Source: Gemmatimonas phototrophica
GTDB taxonomy: Bacteria; Gemmatimonadota; Gemmatimonadetes; Gemmatimonadales; Gemmatimonadaceae
DNA: 64,000 nucleotides
NCBI RefSeq assembly: GCF_000695095.2
Contig: NZ_CP011454.1
Location: 682,001 to 746,000, forward strand
Direction of reading: 5' to 3'
In this document: positions 50,646 to 60,538 of the stretch, one piece after another
Layout: each line of letters starts with the position of its first letter
Numbering within the stretch: the stretch's first letter is position 1
Translations under genes and position numbers: made by a program
Notes under the pieces: generated by a model
Told to the model about the DNA's origin: nothing
What the model saw: the letters and a program-made list of their open reading frames with translations, nothing else
Database searches by the model: none

Positions 50646-51857
50646 TCAGTACACCAGCATCGCCCCCGGGTCTTCCATGAGCTCCTTGAAGCGCACGAGG
50701 AAGAGCACGGCCTGCTGCCCGTCAATGATGCGGTGGTCGTAGCTGAGCGCGACGTACATCATGGGGCGAATCTCCACCTTGCCATCAATGGCCACGGGGC
50801 GATCCTGGGTCTTGTGGAGCCCCAGAATGCCCACCTGCGGGTAATTGATGATAGGCGTGGAGATCAAAGAGCCGAACACGCCGCCGTTCGTAATCGTGAA
50901 CGTGCCGCCGGTCAGATCATCCATGGACAGCTTGCCGTCGCGCGCCCGCTTGGCCACGGCGCCAATGTCCTTGCCGATCTGCACAATGCTCTTGGTGTCG
51001 GCATCCTTGATGTTCGGCACCACGAGCCCGCCGTCGCTGGCGACGGCGATGCCCATGTTCACATAGTGCTTGTAGACAATCGTGTCGCCATCGATCTGCG
51101 CGTTCACCACCGGGTACGCCTTGAGCGCCAGCGTGGCCGCCTTGGCAAAGAACGGCATGAACGACAGCTTCACGCCCTGCTCCTTCTCCACGCGTTCCTT
51201 GAGTCGCTCACGCAGGGCCGTAATGGCCGTCATGTCGATCTCGTTGAACGTCGTCAGGTGCGCCGTGGACTGCTGCGACTGCAGCAGGTTCTCGGCAATC
51301 CGCTTGCGGCGCGTGGTCATCTTTTCGCGCGTCTCGCGGCTGCCGGCGCTCACGGCCGGCGCGGCGGCCACGGGGGCCGGCGCCTTTGGAGCGGGTGCGG
51401 CCGGAGCGGCCGGCGTGGCCGCCACCGCGCCCATCACATCCGCCTTGCTCACCACCCCACCGCGCCCCGTACCCGCCACGTCGGCCGGGGTGATACCGCT
51501 TTCCGTGGCCAGGCGGGCCGCCGCCGGTGACACCTTGGCCTCAGCGGCCGGTGCTGTCACGGCAGGAGCAGGTGCCGCTGCCGGGGCAGCCACCGCAGCC
51601 GGAGCAGCCGCTCCCGCGCCCGTGCCGGCCCCGAGCTCACCGAGCACGTCGCCCACCGCCACCACATCGCCTTCGCCCTTCGCGCGCGACGTCAGGACGC
51701 CGGCCTCCAGGGCCGGCACTTCGACGGTGATTTTGTCGGTCTCGAGTTCGATCAGCGAATCGCCAACCGCCACGGCGTCGCCAACATTCTTGAGCCAGCG
51801 CGAGACAGTCGCCTCGACGATCGATTCGCCGAGGGGGGGAACCTTGATGGACGACAT
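50646..51857 (-). CDS. sucB: Dihydrolipoamide succinyltransferase (2-oxoglutarate dehydrogenase E2)
   Basis: Core of a 2-oxoacid dehydrogenase complex, 403 residues from ATG 51857. The N-terminal lipoyl domain has the modified Lys 42 in [13 protein letters not shown]. After an Ala/Pro-rich linker comes the E3-binding domain ([26 protein letters not shown], about 140-180). Then the acyltransferase core follows with SYDHRIIDG (catalytic His 375, Asp 379). The sequence [18 protein letters not shown] and [11 protein letters not shown] favour the succinyl (SucB) over the acetyl type. sucA is not in the window. It is divergent from the alcohol dehydrogenase gene. Confidence 0.92.
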   Translation of the reverse strand: MSSIKVPPLGESIVEATVSRWLKNVGDAVAVGDSLIELETDKITVEVPALEAGVLTSRAKGEGDVVAVGDVLGELGAGTGAGAAAPAAVAAPAAAPAPAVTAPAAEAKVSPAAARLATESGITPADVAGTGRGGVVSKADVMGAVAATPAAPAAPAPKAPAPVAAAPAVSAGSRETREKMTTRRKRIAENLLQSQQSTAHLTTFNEIDMTAITALRERLKERVEKEQGVKLSFMPFFAKAATLALKAYPVVNAQIDGDTIVYKHYVNMGIAVASDGGLVVPNIKDADTKSIVQIGKDIGAVAKRARDGKLSMDDLTGGTFTITNGGVFGSLISTPIINYPQVGILGLHKTQDRPVAIDGKVEIRPMMYVALSYDHRIIDGQQAVLFLVRFKELMEDPGAMLVY

Positions 51858-51950
51858 GAGCGGAACCTGAAGTGGATCGATGTAGGGAGCGAGCCTTGAA
51901 TATATGGAGCGGTCAGGAGGAATTGCTCCCGGCTTACTAGATTCCGGCGT

Positions 51951-53021
51951 ATGAGCCTCTTCCACACCATGCGGGCCCTCACCTTCACCGCCCATGGCGG
52001 CCCCGAGCAGCTGGTCGTCCGTGACGACCTGCCTCGCCCGTCGGTGCACGCCACCGATGGCGTCCGCGTGCGTATCCATGCCGCCGCGCTCAACCGGCTG
52101 GACTTGTGGGTGCTGCAGGGGATCCCCGGCTCCAAGGTGAAGCCCGGCTGGGCCCTGGGTTCCGATGGCGCCGGCATTGTGGAGTCGGTGGGTTCGGCGG
52201 TCACCTCGGTCAAGGTGGGCGACCGCGTGATTCTCAACCCGGGGGTGGTAGACCGCACCTGCCGCTGTGAGTACTGCCGCGACGGCGACCAGCCGCTCTG
52301 TCTCTCCTTTGGCGTCTTGGGGGAGCACTACCCGGGCACCATTGCCGACTACGTGGTGGTGCCCGAAGCCAACGTGCGCATCATTCCCGACTGGCTGCCG
52401 TGGGATGTGGCCGCGGCGTTCCCGCTGGCCACGCTCACCGCTTGGCGCATGATCGTCACGCGCGCCAAGGTGCGCCCCGGCGAACAGGTGCTCATTTGGG
52501 GCATTGGCGGCGGGGTCGCGCTCGCCGCCCTGCAGATCTGCAAGCACATCGGCGCCACCGCGTGGGTCACCTCCAGCAGCCCGGACAAGCTCGAACGCGC
52601 CATGCTGGTGGGCGCCGACCATCGGCTTGACCATCGCGAGCCGGAGCTGGGCAAAACCATTCGCGCCATGACCAACAAGCGGGGCGTGGATGTGGTGATC
52701 GACAGCGTGGGGGAAGCCACCTGGCCGCAGTCGCTCATTGCCCTCGGCCGACGCGGCCGGCTGGTGACCTGCGGCGGCACCAGTGGCCCCATTGTGCAGG
52801 TCGACGTGCGCCGCATGTTCTGGAACCAGTGGACCCTCATGGGCTCCACCATGGGCAACGACGCCGAATTCGACGCCATGACGGAGTTCTTCCGGCACGG
52901 GTCGCTGCAGCCCCCGGTGGACTCGGTGTGGACCCTCGAGGACGCCCCGCAAGCCTACGCCCGCCTCGCCTCAGGGGCGCAGTTCGGCAAGGTGGTCATT
53001 CGGCTGGTGCCGGAGGGGTAA
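51951..53021 (+). CDS. Zinc-type alcohol dehydrogenase/quinone reductase
   Basis: Medium-chain dehydrogenase/reductase of 356 residues; a later Met at 51969 is an alternative start. The four-Cys structural zinc lobe is present ([14 protein letters not shown], about 103-116). The Rossmann fold follows with [29 protein letters not shown]. The usual catalytic-zinc Cys near residue 45 is replaced (LDLWVLQG), so it may act without catalytic zinc, as quinone oxidoreductases do. Substrate unknown. It is followed four bases later by a small zinc-ribbon gene. Confidence 0.88.
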   Translation: MSLFHTMRALTFTAHGGPEQLVVRDDLPRPSVHATDGVRVRIHAAALNRLDLWVLQGIPGSKVKPGWALGSDGAGIVESVGSAVTSVKVGDRVILNPGVVDRTCRCEYCRDGDQPLCLSFGVLGEHYPGTIADYVVVPEANVRIIPDWLPWDVAAAFPLATLTAWRMIVTRAKVRPGEQVLIWGIGGGVALAALQICKHIGATAWVTSSSPDKLERAMLVGADHRLDHREPELGKTIRAMTNKRGVDVVIDSVGEATWPQSLIALGRRGRLVTCGGTSGPIVQVDVRRMFWNQWTLMGSTMGNDAEFDAMTEFFRHGSLQPPVDSVWTLEDAPQAYARLASGAQFGKVVIRLVPEG

Positions 53022-53025
53022 CCCT

Positions 53026-53331
53026 GTGGCCGCCAACGATTCCAGCGCCAACGGCGCTCCGCCCGACGACCCGTCTGCCAACTCGGCCACTCCGTCGGCG
53101 AAACCGGCCGGCGCCAACGCCCGTTTTACCCCTGACGAAGAGAAAGCCATGCGAGTCGTGGTGCAGGGGGGCGGGATGCCCGAGTGCCCGCGTTGTACGG
53201 TACGCATGACGCACCGGCCTCTTGGTGGTGGCTCTTTCGGCCTGGGTTATCATCGTCAGCGCGAATGGCTGCTGTGTCCGTCGTGCAAACGCAGCGCCAT
53301 TTTTGATGTGCGCCGCGGCACGAGGTTGTGA
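53026..53331 (+). CDS. Small zinc-ribbon protein
   Basis: A 101-residue protein with a GTG start four bases after the dehydrogenase stop and a GGAGGGG ribosome site before it. The first 35 residues are disordered (Ala/Ser/Asn/Pro). The C-terminal half has CPRC and CPSC pairs about 30 residues apart, forming one zinc ribbon. It probably is an accessory or regulatory protein; no function recognised. Confidence 0.6.
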   Translation: MAANDSSANGAPPDDPSANSATPSAKPAGANARFTPDEEKAMRVVVQGGGMPECPRCTVRMTHRPLGGGSFGLGYHRQREWLLCPSCKRSAIFDVRRGTRL

Positions 53332-53456
53332 CATTGCACGAACCAGTGGAAAACGACAGCAATCGCACTAACGTTAGGTCAGAAATCACCGTTGGTGACG
53401 TGCTCGCGCCCACGTGGCTCGCACGTTCGTAGGACCCACATCTCCAACTGACCGCT

Positions 53457-54383
53457 TTGCAGCAGCTTTCTGATACCCTTCTCGTTGCCACCGCGGCAAC
53501 GCAGGACGGCTCTGGCGCCGGGACCGTGACCAGCACCTTCTCCGAGCGGCTCGAACAGAGCTTTGCGCTGCTCGGCGAGTTCGTGCCGGCGCTATTTGGT
53601 GCGCTGGTCATCCTCTTCGCCGGCTATCTCGTCGCGAAGGTGGTGGAGAAGGGCACCGCGCGCCTGCTGCGCCGCATGCGCTTCAACCAGCTGCTCGAAC
53701 GCGGAGGCGTGCTGCAGGCCGTGGAGCGGTCGGGGTCGCATCTCAACCCGGCCAAGGTCATTGCCAACCTGCTTTTCTGGGTGGTGATGTTCGCGGTGCT
53801 CCTCATTGCCGCCAGCGCCATTGGGCTCGACTCGCTGGCCAATGTATTCACCGAGCTCATGAGCTATATCCCGAGCGTGATCGCGGCCATCGTGATCATC
53901 ATTCTCGGCATCGTGCTGGGCGGTTTTGTGGGCGGGCTGATTATGGCGTCGGCCGGCGGGTTGCACGGCGGCCCGTGGCTGGCTCGCATTGGCCGTGGCG
54001 GTGTGATTGTGCTGGCGGTGTTCATGGCCCTGCAGGAGCTGGGCATTGCCACCGAAATCGTGACCACCGCCTTTGCCATTCTCTTTGGCGCCGTGGCGCT
54101 GGCACTGTCGCTCTCCTTCGGGCTGGGCAACCGCGATCTGGCGGGGCAGGTGACGCGCGAGTGGTATGAGCGGTACCAGGCCGAGCGTCGCGCGATCGAC
54201 GCCGAGGCGGCAGCCGAAGAGGCCGAAGAACTGGCCGAAGAACATTCGGAAGACGCGGCCGACGAAGCGGCGGAAGCGGCCGAGGCCGCGCAGGCGGCCG
54301 TGCGGCGCGAGGCGCAGGCGCGCGTCGCCCTCAATCGCTCAGCGTTGGATCGCCCTGCGTTGGATCGCACCGCGACCACGTGA
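53457..54383 (+). CDS. Membrane protein with conserved MscS-type TM helix repeats
   Basis: A 308-residue inner-membrane protein; the best start is TTG 53457. Five hydrophobic helices are visible (about 42-65, 102-122, 139-163, 180-200 and 205-225). The segment LFGALVILFAGYLVAKVVEKGTARLL and its later echo IAAIVIIILGIVLGGFVGGLI match the small TM-helix unit found in mechanosensitive-channel-related proteins. The beta domain of true MscS is missing. The C-terminal 70 residues are a charged Glu/Ala/Arg helix, probably a coiled coil. A role in osmotic adaptation is inference. Confidence 0.72.
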   Translation: MQQLSDTLLVATAATQDGSGAGTVTSTFSERLEQSFALLGEFVPALFGALVILFAGYLVAKVVEKGTARLLRRMRFNQLLERGGVLQAVERSGSHLNPAKVIANLLFWVVMFAVLLIAASAIGLDSLANVFTELMSYIPSVIAAIVIIILGIVLGGFVGGLIMASAGGLHGGPWLARIGRGGVIVLAVFMALQELGIATEIVTTAFAILFGAVALALSLSFGLGNRDLAGQVTREWYERYQAERRAIDAEAAAEEAEELAEEHSEDAADEAAEAAEAAQAAVRREAQARVALNRSALDRPALDRTATT

Positions 54384-54416
54384 TTCCCTGACGGTCCCGG
54401 ACGGTTGCGAGGTGTT

Positions 54417-55310
54417 ATGAAGGGCGTGGTACAAGCATGGTCGATGGGTGTGGTGTGCGCCGTTGGGCTGTTCAGCCCCGCATCGGGACGGGCGCAGCAG
54501 GGCACGGCGGCAAAGCCGTCGGCGGCGAAAACCGTCCCCAAGGCGCCGATGGACAGCAACGCCATCGTGCTGCGCAAGCTGGCCGACGACGAACGGTGGG
54601 CCGTGGGGCGTCTGACGACGCTGCGGGCGCGCTATCTGCGCAAGGCCGACTGGGCCGATCTGGGCGACCGGTGTTCGCCGGGCGCGCTGCGGGTCTTCCC
54701 GCGCGATACCACCCCCGGCGGCCGCGATTCGGTGCAGGTGCTGGCCGAGGACATGGAGCGAATGGTTGTAGGGCGTGGAGCGGGGAGTCCGCTCAATACG
54801 CCCGAGGCGCGCGCGCTGTTGCGGGTCGTGGTGGGGTGGGAAGCGGGTATTGACCGTCCCAACTGGGATGTGGCCGGTACCGCCAAAACGCGCCAGGCCA
54901 TTGCCACCGGGCTCACCGGCGAAGTGCCCGATCCGGCCGGACCGGGGTGTTTGCCGTCGCCGGCCATGGGCGATACGGTGACGTTCGTGGTTCCGGGGTT
55001 CACGGACATGGACTTCCCCAATGCGCCGCGCCCGCGGGTGAAGGCGTATTTCGGCCCCGAGGGGCAGCTGCGGGTGCGCGACGAGTTCTTTGCGGCGGTC
55101 GGGAGCAAGAATCCCACGGCGGAGCTCCGGTACATCGTCGTGGCGCCCATGGTGCTCTGGAAAGGGTACGCCATGGTGGGCGTGCGTCGCCCGCAGGAGT
55201 TGGGAGGCGTTCAGGTAGACGGCTCCAACCGCGGGGGGGCGGCATACCTGTTCCGGCAGGTCGGTAAAGAGTGGCGGCTACTGTCGATCGTACGCACCTG
55301 GGGTGGGTGA
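54417..55310 (+). CDS. Secreted protein of unknown function
   Basis: A 297-residue protein from ATG 54417, with GAGG at good spacing before it. Residues 1-27 form a signal peptide (WSMGVVCAVGLFSPASGRAQ). The mature protein has no membrane helices and a beta-rich C-terminus (AYLFRQVGKEWRLLSIVRTWGG), typical of small NTF2-like or periplasmic folds, but I cannot assign a family. It lies 33 bases after the MscS-like gene and ends in a hairpin, so the two may share a transcript. Confidence 0.65.
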   Translation: MKGVVQAWSMGVVCAVGLFSPASGRAQQGTAAKPSAAKTVPKAPMDSNAIVLRKLADDERWAVGRLTTLRARYLRKADWADLGDRCSPGALRVFPRDTTPGGRDSVQVLAEDMERMVVGRGAGSPLNTPEARALLRVVVGWEAGIDRPNWDVAGTAKTRQAIATGLTGEVPDPAGPGCLPSPAMGDTVTFVVPGFTDMDFPNAPRPRVKAYFGPEGQLRVRDEFFAAVGSKNPTAELRYIVVAPMVLWKGYAMVGVRRPQELGGVQVDGSNRGGAAYLFRQVGKEWRLLSIVRTWGG

Positions 55311-55314
55311 ACGG

Positions 55315-55356
55315 CACGGAGTCGCCGGCCTGCTGCCGTGTCCCGGCGACTCCGTG
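55315..55356 (+). terminator. Hairpin after secreted-protein gene
   Basis: A 14-bp perfect stem (CACGGAGTCGCCGG / CCGGCGACTCCGTG) with a 14-base loop, five bases after the stop codon. It is followed by GAGGGGTTTGGGG, a poor T-tract, so it may act as a pause or Rho-dependent site. Confidence 0.55.
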
Positions 55357-55532
55357 GAGGGGTTTGGGGAACTCGCCTCGCTCCCGGCACTGCCGCAGGT
55401 GTCCAAAGTCAATCCCCGCAAACGATTTACGTGCCCTGAAGTTGGCCCGTTTGCCCCTGTGATTGAAGGCAAGAGGCGGGTAATTTTCACAGGTTGTATT
55501 CCTGCCGTGTGTGACCCATTTCCCGCCGTCTC

Positions 55533-58088
55533 ATGACCGCACCGAACGCCCGCGAACGCATCCTGCCGCGCCTCATCGACGAGGAGATCAAGGAGTCGTT
55601 CATCAACTACTCCATGAGCGTCATCGTGTCGCGCGCCCTGCCGGACGTGCGCGATGGCCTCAAGCCCGTGCATCGCCGCGTGTTGTACGCGATGAACGAG
55701 CTCGGATTGATGCCCGGGCGTCCCTTCAAGAAGTGTGCGACGGTCGTAGGTGACGTGCTCGGCAAGTACCACCCGCACGGTGACAGCAGCGTGTACGACG
55801 CGCTCGTGCGTATGGTGCAGACCTTCTCGCTGCGTTATCCGCTGGTGGACGGGCAGGGGAACTTCGGGTCCATGGACGGCGACGGGGCGGCCGCGTACCG
55901 CTACACCGAAGCGCGCCTCACGCGCCTGTCGGTGGAAATGCTCAACGACATCGACCAGAACACCGTCGACTTCGCGCCCAACTTCGACGACCGGCTGGAA
56001 GAGCCGCGCGTGTTGCCGTCTGGCTTCCCCAACCTGCTGGTGAACGGTTCGTCGGGCATTGCCGTGGGCATGGCCACGAACATCCCGCCGCACAATCTCA
56101 AGGAAGTCATCGAGGCGGTCATCACGATCATCGACAACCCCGAGATCGAGCCGCAGGCGCTGCGCAAAATTGTCAAAGGGCCTGACTTCCCCACCGGCGG
56201 CTATGTGTACGGCCGGGCCGGCATTGCCGACTATCAGGACACCGGTCGCGGCCGCATCGTCATGCGCGCGCGTGCGGTCATCGAAGAAAAGGAATCGAGC
56301 AGCAAGTCGCAGATTGTCATCACGGAGCTGCCGTATCAGGTGAACAAGGCCAAGCTCGTGGCCGACATCGCCGAACTCGTGCGCGAGCAGAAGCTCACCG
56401 GCATCAGCGCGCTGCGCGATGAGTCGGACCGCGACGGCATGCGCGTGGTGGTGGAGCTCAAGCGCGATGCCATTCCGCGTGTGGTGCTCAATCAGCTGTA
56501 CAAGCACACCGCCATGCAGAGCACGTTCGGCGTGATCATGTTGGCACTGGTGCCCGATGTGAACACCCGGCAGCTGGTGCCCAAGGTGCTCACGCTCAAG
56601 CAGTGCCTGGAGCATTACGTGACGCACCGGCACGAGGTCATCGTGCGCCGCACGCAGTTCCAGCTGGACAAGGCGCTGGAGCGTGAGCACATCCTGGAAG
56701 GGCTCAAGATCGCCGTCGACAACATCGACGAAGTGATCGCCCTCATTCGGGCCGCCGAAGACACGCCCATCGCGAGCACGCAGCTCCAGACGCGGTTCGG
56801 ACTGTCCGAGCGGCAGGCGGAAGCGATCCTCAACTTGCGCCTTGCCAAGCTCACCGGCCTCGAGCGCGACAAGCTGGAGCAGGAGCTGCGGGAAGTGCAG
56901 GCCGAGATCATCGAGCTGCGCAGCATTCTCGAGTCGAAGCCGCGCCGCATGGAGATCCTCAAGGGCGAACTCCTCAAGGTCTCCGAGACGTACGGCGACG
57001 AACGCCGCACCGAGATCGTGAGCGACGAAGGCGAGTTCTCCATCGAAGATCTCATTGCCGAAGAAGAGATGGTGGTGACCATCACGCACAGCGGCTACTG
57101 CAAGCGGACGCCACTGTCGTTGTACAACCGCCAGGGGCGCGGCGGCCGCGGCAAGGCCAGCGCCGATCTCAAGGAAAACGACTTCATCGAACGCTTCTAC
57201 GTGGCCAGTACGCACACGTACATGCTGATTTTCACCGATGACGGTCGCTGCTTCTGGCTCAAGGTGCACGAATTGCCGCAGGCCGGGCGAAACACGCGCG
57301 GCAAGCCCATCGTGAACCTCATCAACGTCACCCCTGATACGCGCATTCGCGCCATCGTGGTCACCAAGGAGTTCTCGGATACCGAGTTCCTGCTCTTCGG
57401 CACGAAGAACGGCACGGTGAAGAAGACGGCGCTCTCGCAGTACTCCAACCCCCGGTCCAATGGCATCAAGGCCATCAAGATCGAGGAAGGCGACGAGCTC
57501 ATGGATGTGGCAGTGACCAGCGGCAGCAACGATGTGGTGCTGGCCACGCGCGACGGTCTGTCACTCCGTTTCCACGAGAGCGATGTCCGCGAGATGGGTC
57601 GTGATACCACCGGCGTGAAGGGCATCGAGCTCAAGCTCAACGACACCGTGGTGGGAATGGTCGTCATCAAGCGGGAGGCCACGCTGCTGGTGGTCACCGA
57701 GCGCGGCATGGGCAAGTGCAGCGAGGTGAGCGAGTACCGCGTGCAGAAGCGTGGCGGCAAGGGCATCAAGACGCTCGATCTCACGCAGAAGACCGGTCAT
57801 GTGGTGGCGCTCATGGAAGTCGTTCCCGAAGATGAGCTCATGCTCATGACGAAGGCCGGCATCGCCATTCGCTCCAAGGTCAGCGAAATCCGGGTCACCG
57901 GCCGCATTGCTCAGGGAGTGAAGCTCGTGGCGCTCGACGACCAGGACATGGTCATGGCCGTCGCGCGCGTGATTCCCGAAGACAAGGATGATGGGGACGA
58001 GGGGGCCGAGGGCGCGGGCGACAACGCGGGCAGCACGGGCGGCGACAGCGATGCCGGTCCCGAGCTCGCGCTGGGTGACGGCGAGTAA
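55533..58088 (+). CDS. gyrA: DNA gyrase subunit A
   Basis: Breaks and rejoins DNA during ATP-driven negative supercoiling. It has 851 residues from ATG 55533. The winged-helix region has the catalytic Tyr 122 in [11 protein letters not shown]. The quinolone-determining segment [13 protein letters not shown] carries Ser 85 and Asp 89, the residues equivalent to E. coli Ser83 and Asp87 in their wild-type state. The C-terminal beta-pinwheel includes the GyrA box QKRGGKG. Another pinwheel motif is RQGRGGRGK. The tail after residue 820 is acidic and Gly-rich. gyrB is not in the window. Confidence 0.97.
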   Translation: MTAPNARERILPRLIDEEIKESFINYSMSVIVSRALPDVRDGLKPVHRRVLYAMNELGLMPGRPFKKCATVVGDVLGKYHPHGDSSVYDALVRMVQTFSLRYPLVDGQGNFGSMDGDGAAAYRYTEARLTRLSVEMLNDIDQNTVDFAPNFDDRLEEPRVLPSGFPNLLVNGSSGIAVGMATNIPPHNLKEVIEAVITIIDNPEIEPQALRKIVKGPDFPTGGYVYGRAGIADYQDTGRGRIVMRARAVIEEKESSSKSQIVITELPYQVNKAKLVADIAELVREQKLTGISALRDESDRDGMRVVVELKRDAIPRVVLNQLYKHTAMQSTFGVIMLALVPDVNTRQLVPKVLTLKQCLEHYVTHRHEVIVRRTQFQLDKALEREHILEGLKIAVDNIDEVIALIRAAEDTPIASTQLQTRFGLSERQAEAILNLRLAKLTGLERDKLEQELREVQAEIIELRSILESKPRRMEILKGELLKVSETYGDERRTEIVSDEGEFSIEDLIAEEEMVVTITHSGYCKRTPLSLYNRQGRGGRGKASADLKENDFIERFYVASTHTYMLIFTDDGRCFWLKVHELPQAGRNTRGKPIVNLINVTPDTRIRAIVVTKEFSDTEFLLFGTKNGTVKKTALSQYSNPRSNGIKAIKIEEGDELMDVAVTSGSNDVVLATRDGLSLRFHESDVREMGRDTTGVKGIELKLNDTVVGMVVIKREATLLVVTERGMGKCSEVSEYRVQKRGGKGIKTLDLTQKTGHVVALMEVVPEDELMLMTKAGIAIRSKVSEIRVTGRIAQGVKLVALDDQDMVMAVARVIPEDKDDGDEGAEGAGDNAGSTGGDSDAGPELALGDGE

Positions 58089-58203
58089 GACGCCGTCGTC
58101 AATCTTCATCGGAGACCGCAGGTCCGGGGCACGTCCCCGGACCTCGCTCCGACTCAGTAGTGGGCAGCGCACAGGGCGCTGGCCGTGACCTCATGGGGTG
58201 GGA

Positions 58204-59682
58204 ATGGCGACGTCGCGCATCCTGGTAGCTGATGACGACGAGGCGGTGCTCGAATCCGTGACCTGGTTGCTCCAGGAGAACGGATACGATGTCGTTCCCG
58301 CAAACGGCGGCACCGCGTGCCTGGAGCAGCTCGAGAAGAAGTCTCCCGACCTTCTCCTGCTCGACATCCTCATGCCGGATGCTGACGGCTGCCAGCTGCT
58401 GGAGCGCATCAAGGGCGAAGAGCGCTGGCGCGACCTGCCAGTGCTCATGCTCAGTGCACAGCCCCCCGAAGAAGCCTCCGTGCGGTCACTGGGGCTCGGT
58501 GCCGCCGATTTCATCCGCAAGCCGTATCGCCCCAAGGAGCTGCTGGCGCGTGTTCAGGCGCAGTTGCGCATGGGGGCCCTGTTGCGCTCTACGCGCGCCG
58601 CCTTGCTGCGCTCTGAGGAACAGCTCCATCGCGCACAGCAGGACGCCGACAGCCGCCGCAAGTTGGTGGACATCCTGCACGAGGTCACCGGTGACCTGTC
58701 GGTGAGCGAGCTGTTTCACCTGCTGGTCCGTCGCGCCGCCCGGGCCCTGGGAGTGTCGCACTGTTCCGTGGTGTTGGCCCGGCCCGGTGACGCGCATGCC
58801 ACCGTCGTGGCGGCCTTTGAGAATCCGGGGCTGCAGCAGCTCGTCGTGCAGCTCGATCGCTACCCGGAACTCAAGGCGGCGCTGGAAAGTGGCCAGCCCG
58901 TGCTGGTGGAAGACCTCGATACGCACGAGCTGTACGAAGGGGTGCGCCACGTGTGGGGCATCGAAGGCATCGAGATCCCCATCCGTTCGGTCATTGCGCT
59001 GCCGTTCTCCATTGATCGCGGACAGTACGGCGTGTTCCTCGTGCGCCGCACGCGCGACCAGGAACGGTTCGGCCCCGCCGACCTCGAGTTTGCCCAGGCC
59101 GTGATCACCGCCGCCGTGGCTGTCATCCAGCGCGCGCAGATGGTGGAAAGCACCATGGCCGACAACGCGCGCCTGGAACAGCTCGCGCAAACCGATCCGC
59201 TCACCCAGCTGCTCAATCGGCGGGCGCTCACCGAACGCATCACCGCCGAAATGGAGCGGGCGCTGCGCTACGACAGTACGCTGGCGCTGCTCATGATCGA
59301 CCTCGATCACTTCAAGCGCGTCAACGATACCTACGGCCACCTCGTGGGTGACGACGTGCTGCGCGATGTGGCCCAGCTGCTCAGCGACACCATTCGTGGC
59401 AGCGATATCGTGGCCCGGTACGGTGGCGAGGAATTTCTGGTGCTGCTCCCCGAAACCGACGACGCTGGAGCGGAGTCGTTCGCCGATCGCATTCGGGCCG
59501 CCGTGGAAGAACACCAGTTCGCCAGCGATTCCCTGGGTGGCGAACCGCTGCGCCTCACCGCCTCAGTGGGCGTGGCCGTCTATCCGGCCGCCCGCATTGA
59601 AAGCGTGGAAGACCTCTTCGCGCGCGCCGACGCCGCACTCTACCGCGCCAAAGCCGACGGCAGAAACAGAGTCAGAATGTAG
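58204..59682 (+). CDS. REC-GAF-GGDEF diguanylate cyclase
   Basis: Signal-controlled enzyme that makes cyclic di-GMP, 492 residues from ATG 58204. The receiver domain (1-125) has the phospho-acceptor Asp 54 in LLLLDILMP. A coiled linker follows (about 126-160), then a GAF-like sensor (about 160-320). The GGDEF domain (about 330-492) has an intact active site GGEEF (407-411) and the product-inhibition I-site RGSD (398-401). It should therefore be catalytically competent and feedback-regulated. No histidine kinase is adjacent. Confidence 0.93.
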   Translation: MATSRILVADDDEAVLESVTWLLQENGYDVVPANGGTACLEQLEKKSPDLLLLDILMPDADGCQLLERIKGEERWRDLPVLMLSAQPPEEASVRSLGLGAADFIRKPYRPKELLARVQAQLRMGALLRSTRAALLRSEEQLHRAQQDADSRRKLVDILHEVTGDLSVSELFHLLVRRAARALGVSHCSVVLARPGDAHATVVAAFENPGLQQLVVQLDRYPELKAALESGQPVLVEDLDTHELYEGVRHVWGIEGIEIPIRSVIALPFSIDRGQYGVFLVRRTRDQERFGPADLEFAQAVITAAVAVIQRAQMVESTMADNARLEQLAQTDPLTQLLNRRALTERITAEMERALRYDSTLALLMIDLDHFKRVNDTYGHLVGDDVLRDVAQLLSDTIRGSDIVARYGGEEFLVLLPETDDAGAESFADRIRAAVEEHQFASDSLGGEPLRLTASVGVAVYPAARIESVEDLFARADAALYRAKADGRNRVRM

Positions 59683-59733
59683 AGCGGCCTCCGGATCTTC
59701 TCGTACTGAGTGATCCAGTTTGAGACGAGGACA

Positions 59734-59975
59734 GTGAGAGCGTTGAGACCATCGAGGTGCGATGGATATCGAATGTGAGAGGGTCGAGACAACCACGACA
59801 ATGAGAGGTCCGAGTGCTGGCGTCCGCTCGTAACGGCGGGGACGACCGCTGTTCCAGCGGCGTCCGTGGGGGGCACTCACGTGCGGAGGCAACTGCTCGG
59901 ACCTCTCACATCGTGGTTGTCTCGACCCTCTCACATTCGATATCCATCGCACCTCGATAATCGCAACGCTCTCAC
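59734..59975. repeat. GTGAGAG-type giant inverted-repeat element
   Basis: The left arm (59734-59814) and right arm (59896-59975) are reverse complements over about 80 bases. They include a perfect block of 48 bases that starts ATCGAGGTGCGATGGATATC. The arms contain GTGAGAGnGT(C/T)GAGAC in degenerate repeat. The 81-base centre has its own stem: 59840-59865 (GGACG-n-CCGCTG / CAGCGG-CGTCC). It lies between the convergent GGDEF and CoA-binding genes. Confidence 0.92.
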
Positions 59976-60034
59976 CTCCCCGTCCCGCCTCGGCAGACTG
60001 ACCTCGCACGTCTGGACACGGGACCCGAAAGCGC

Positions 60035-60499
60035 CTATCGCCGTATTCTGTCCAGTTCCACTTTGACGCAGCGGTCCTGGATCACGTCGATCCCTGCGCG
60101 CGCCAACTGCTCCGCCACCTGAGCGTGCCGTATGCCCAGCTGCATCCACACCACGCTGGGCTTGTGCGCCAGGATCTCGTCGAGATGACGCGGCACATCA
60201 TTGGGGCGCCGGAAGAGCTGCACCATATCGACCGGTGGTGAGATGGTCGCCAGTGAGCGATGTATTGGCGCCCCCAGAATCTCCTGGATGTCCGGGTAGT
60301 ACACGGGCACCGGAATGATCTCGTAACCGGACTGCTGCATGCGTTCCGGGACATAAAACGCCGGACCACCCACCATCGCCGGCTTGATGCCGATGACGGC
60401 CACGCGCTTCACACGCTCGAGTATACGCAATACATCCGCCGTGCTTTCCAGCAGATGGTCCCGCCATGACGGAGCCGTCGCAATTACATTCTCCTGCAC
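60035..60499 (-). CDS. CoA-binding domain protein
   Basis: A 154-residue single-domain Rossmann protein of the CoA-binding family (succinyl-CoA-synthetase-alpha-like N-terminal fold): VKRVAVIGIKPAMVGGPAFYVPERMQQSGYEIIPV and HKPSVVWMQLGIRHAQVAEQL. No catalytic residues are recognised; the ligand may be CoA or a nucleotide. GTG 60499 is preceded by GGGAGGGAG, which fixes the start; the longer upstream frame overlaps the divergent gene. The divergent neighbour is the saccharopine-reductase-like gene, 39 bases away. Confidence 0.8.
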   Translation of the reverse strand: MQENVIATAPSWRDHLLESTADVLRILERVKRVAVIGIKPAMVGGPAFYVPERMQQSGYEIIPVPVYYPDIQEILGAPIHRSLATISPPVDMVQLFRRPNDVPRHLDEILAHKPSVVWMQLGIRHAQVAEQLARAGIDVIQDRCVKVELDRIRR

Positions 60500-60538
60500 G
60501 ATCTCCCTCCCCGGATTATCACCACTGGAGTACCCCCA

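Noticed and set aside
51858-52952. Upstream extension of the sucB frame to 768 residues
   Set aside because: It overlaps the alcohol dehydrogenase on the other strand; the lipoyl domain starts exactly at Met 51857.
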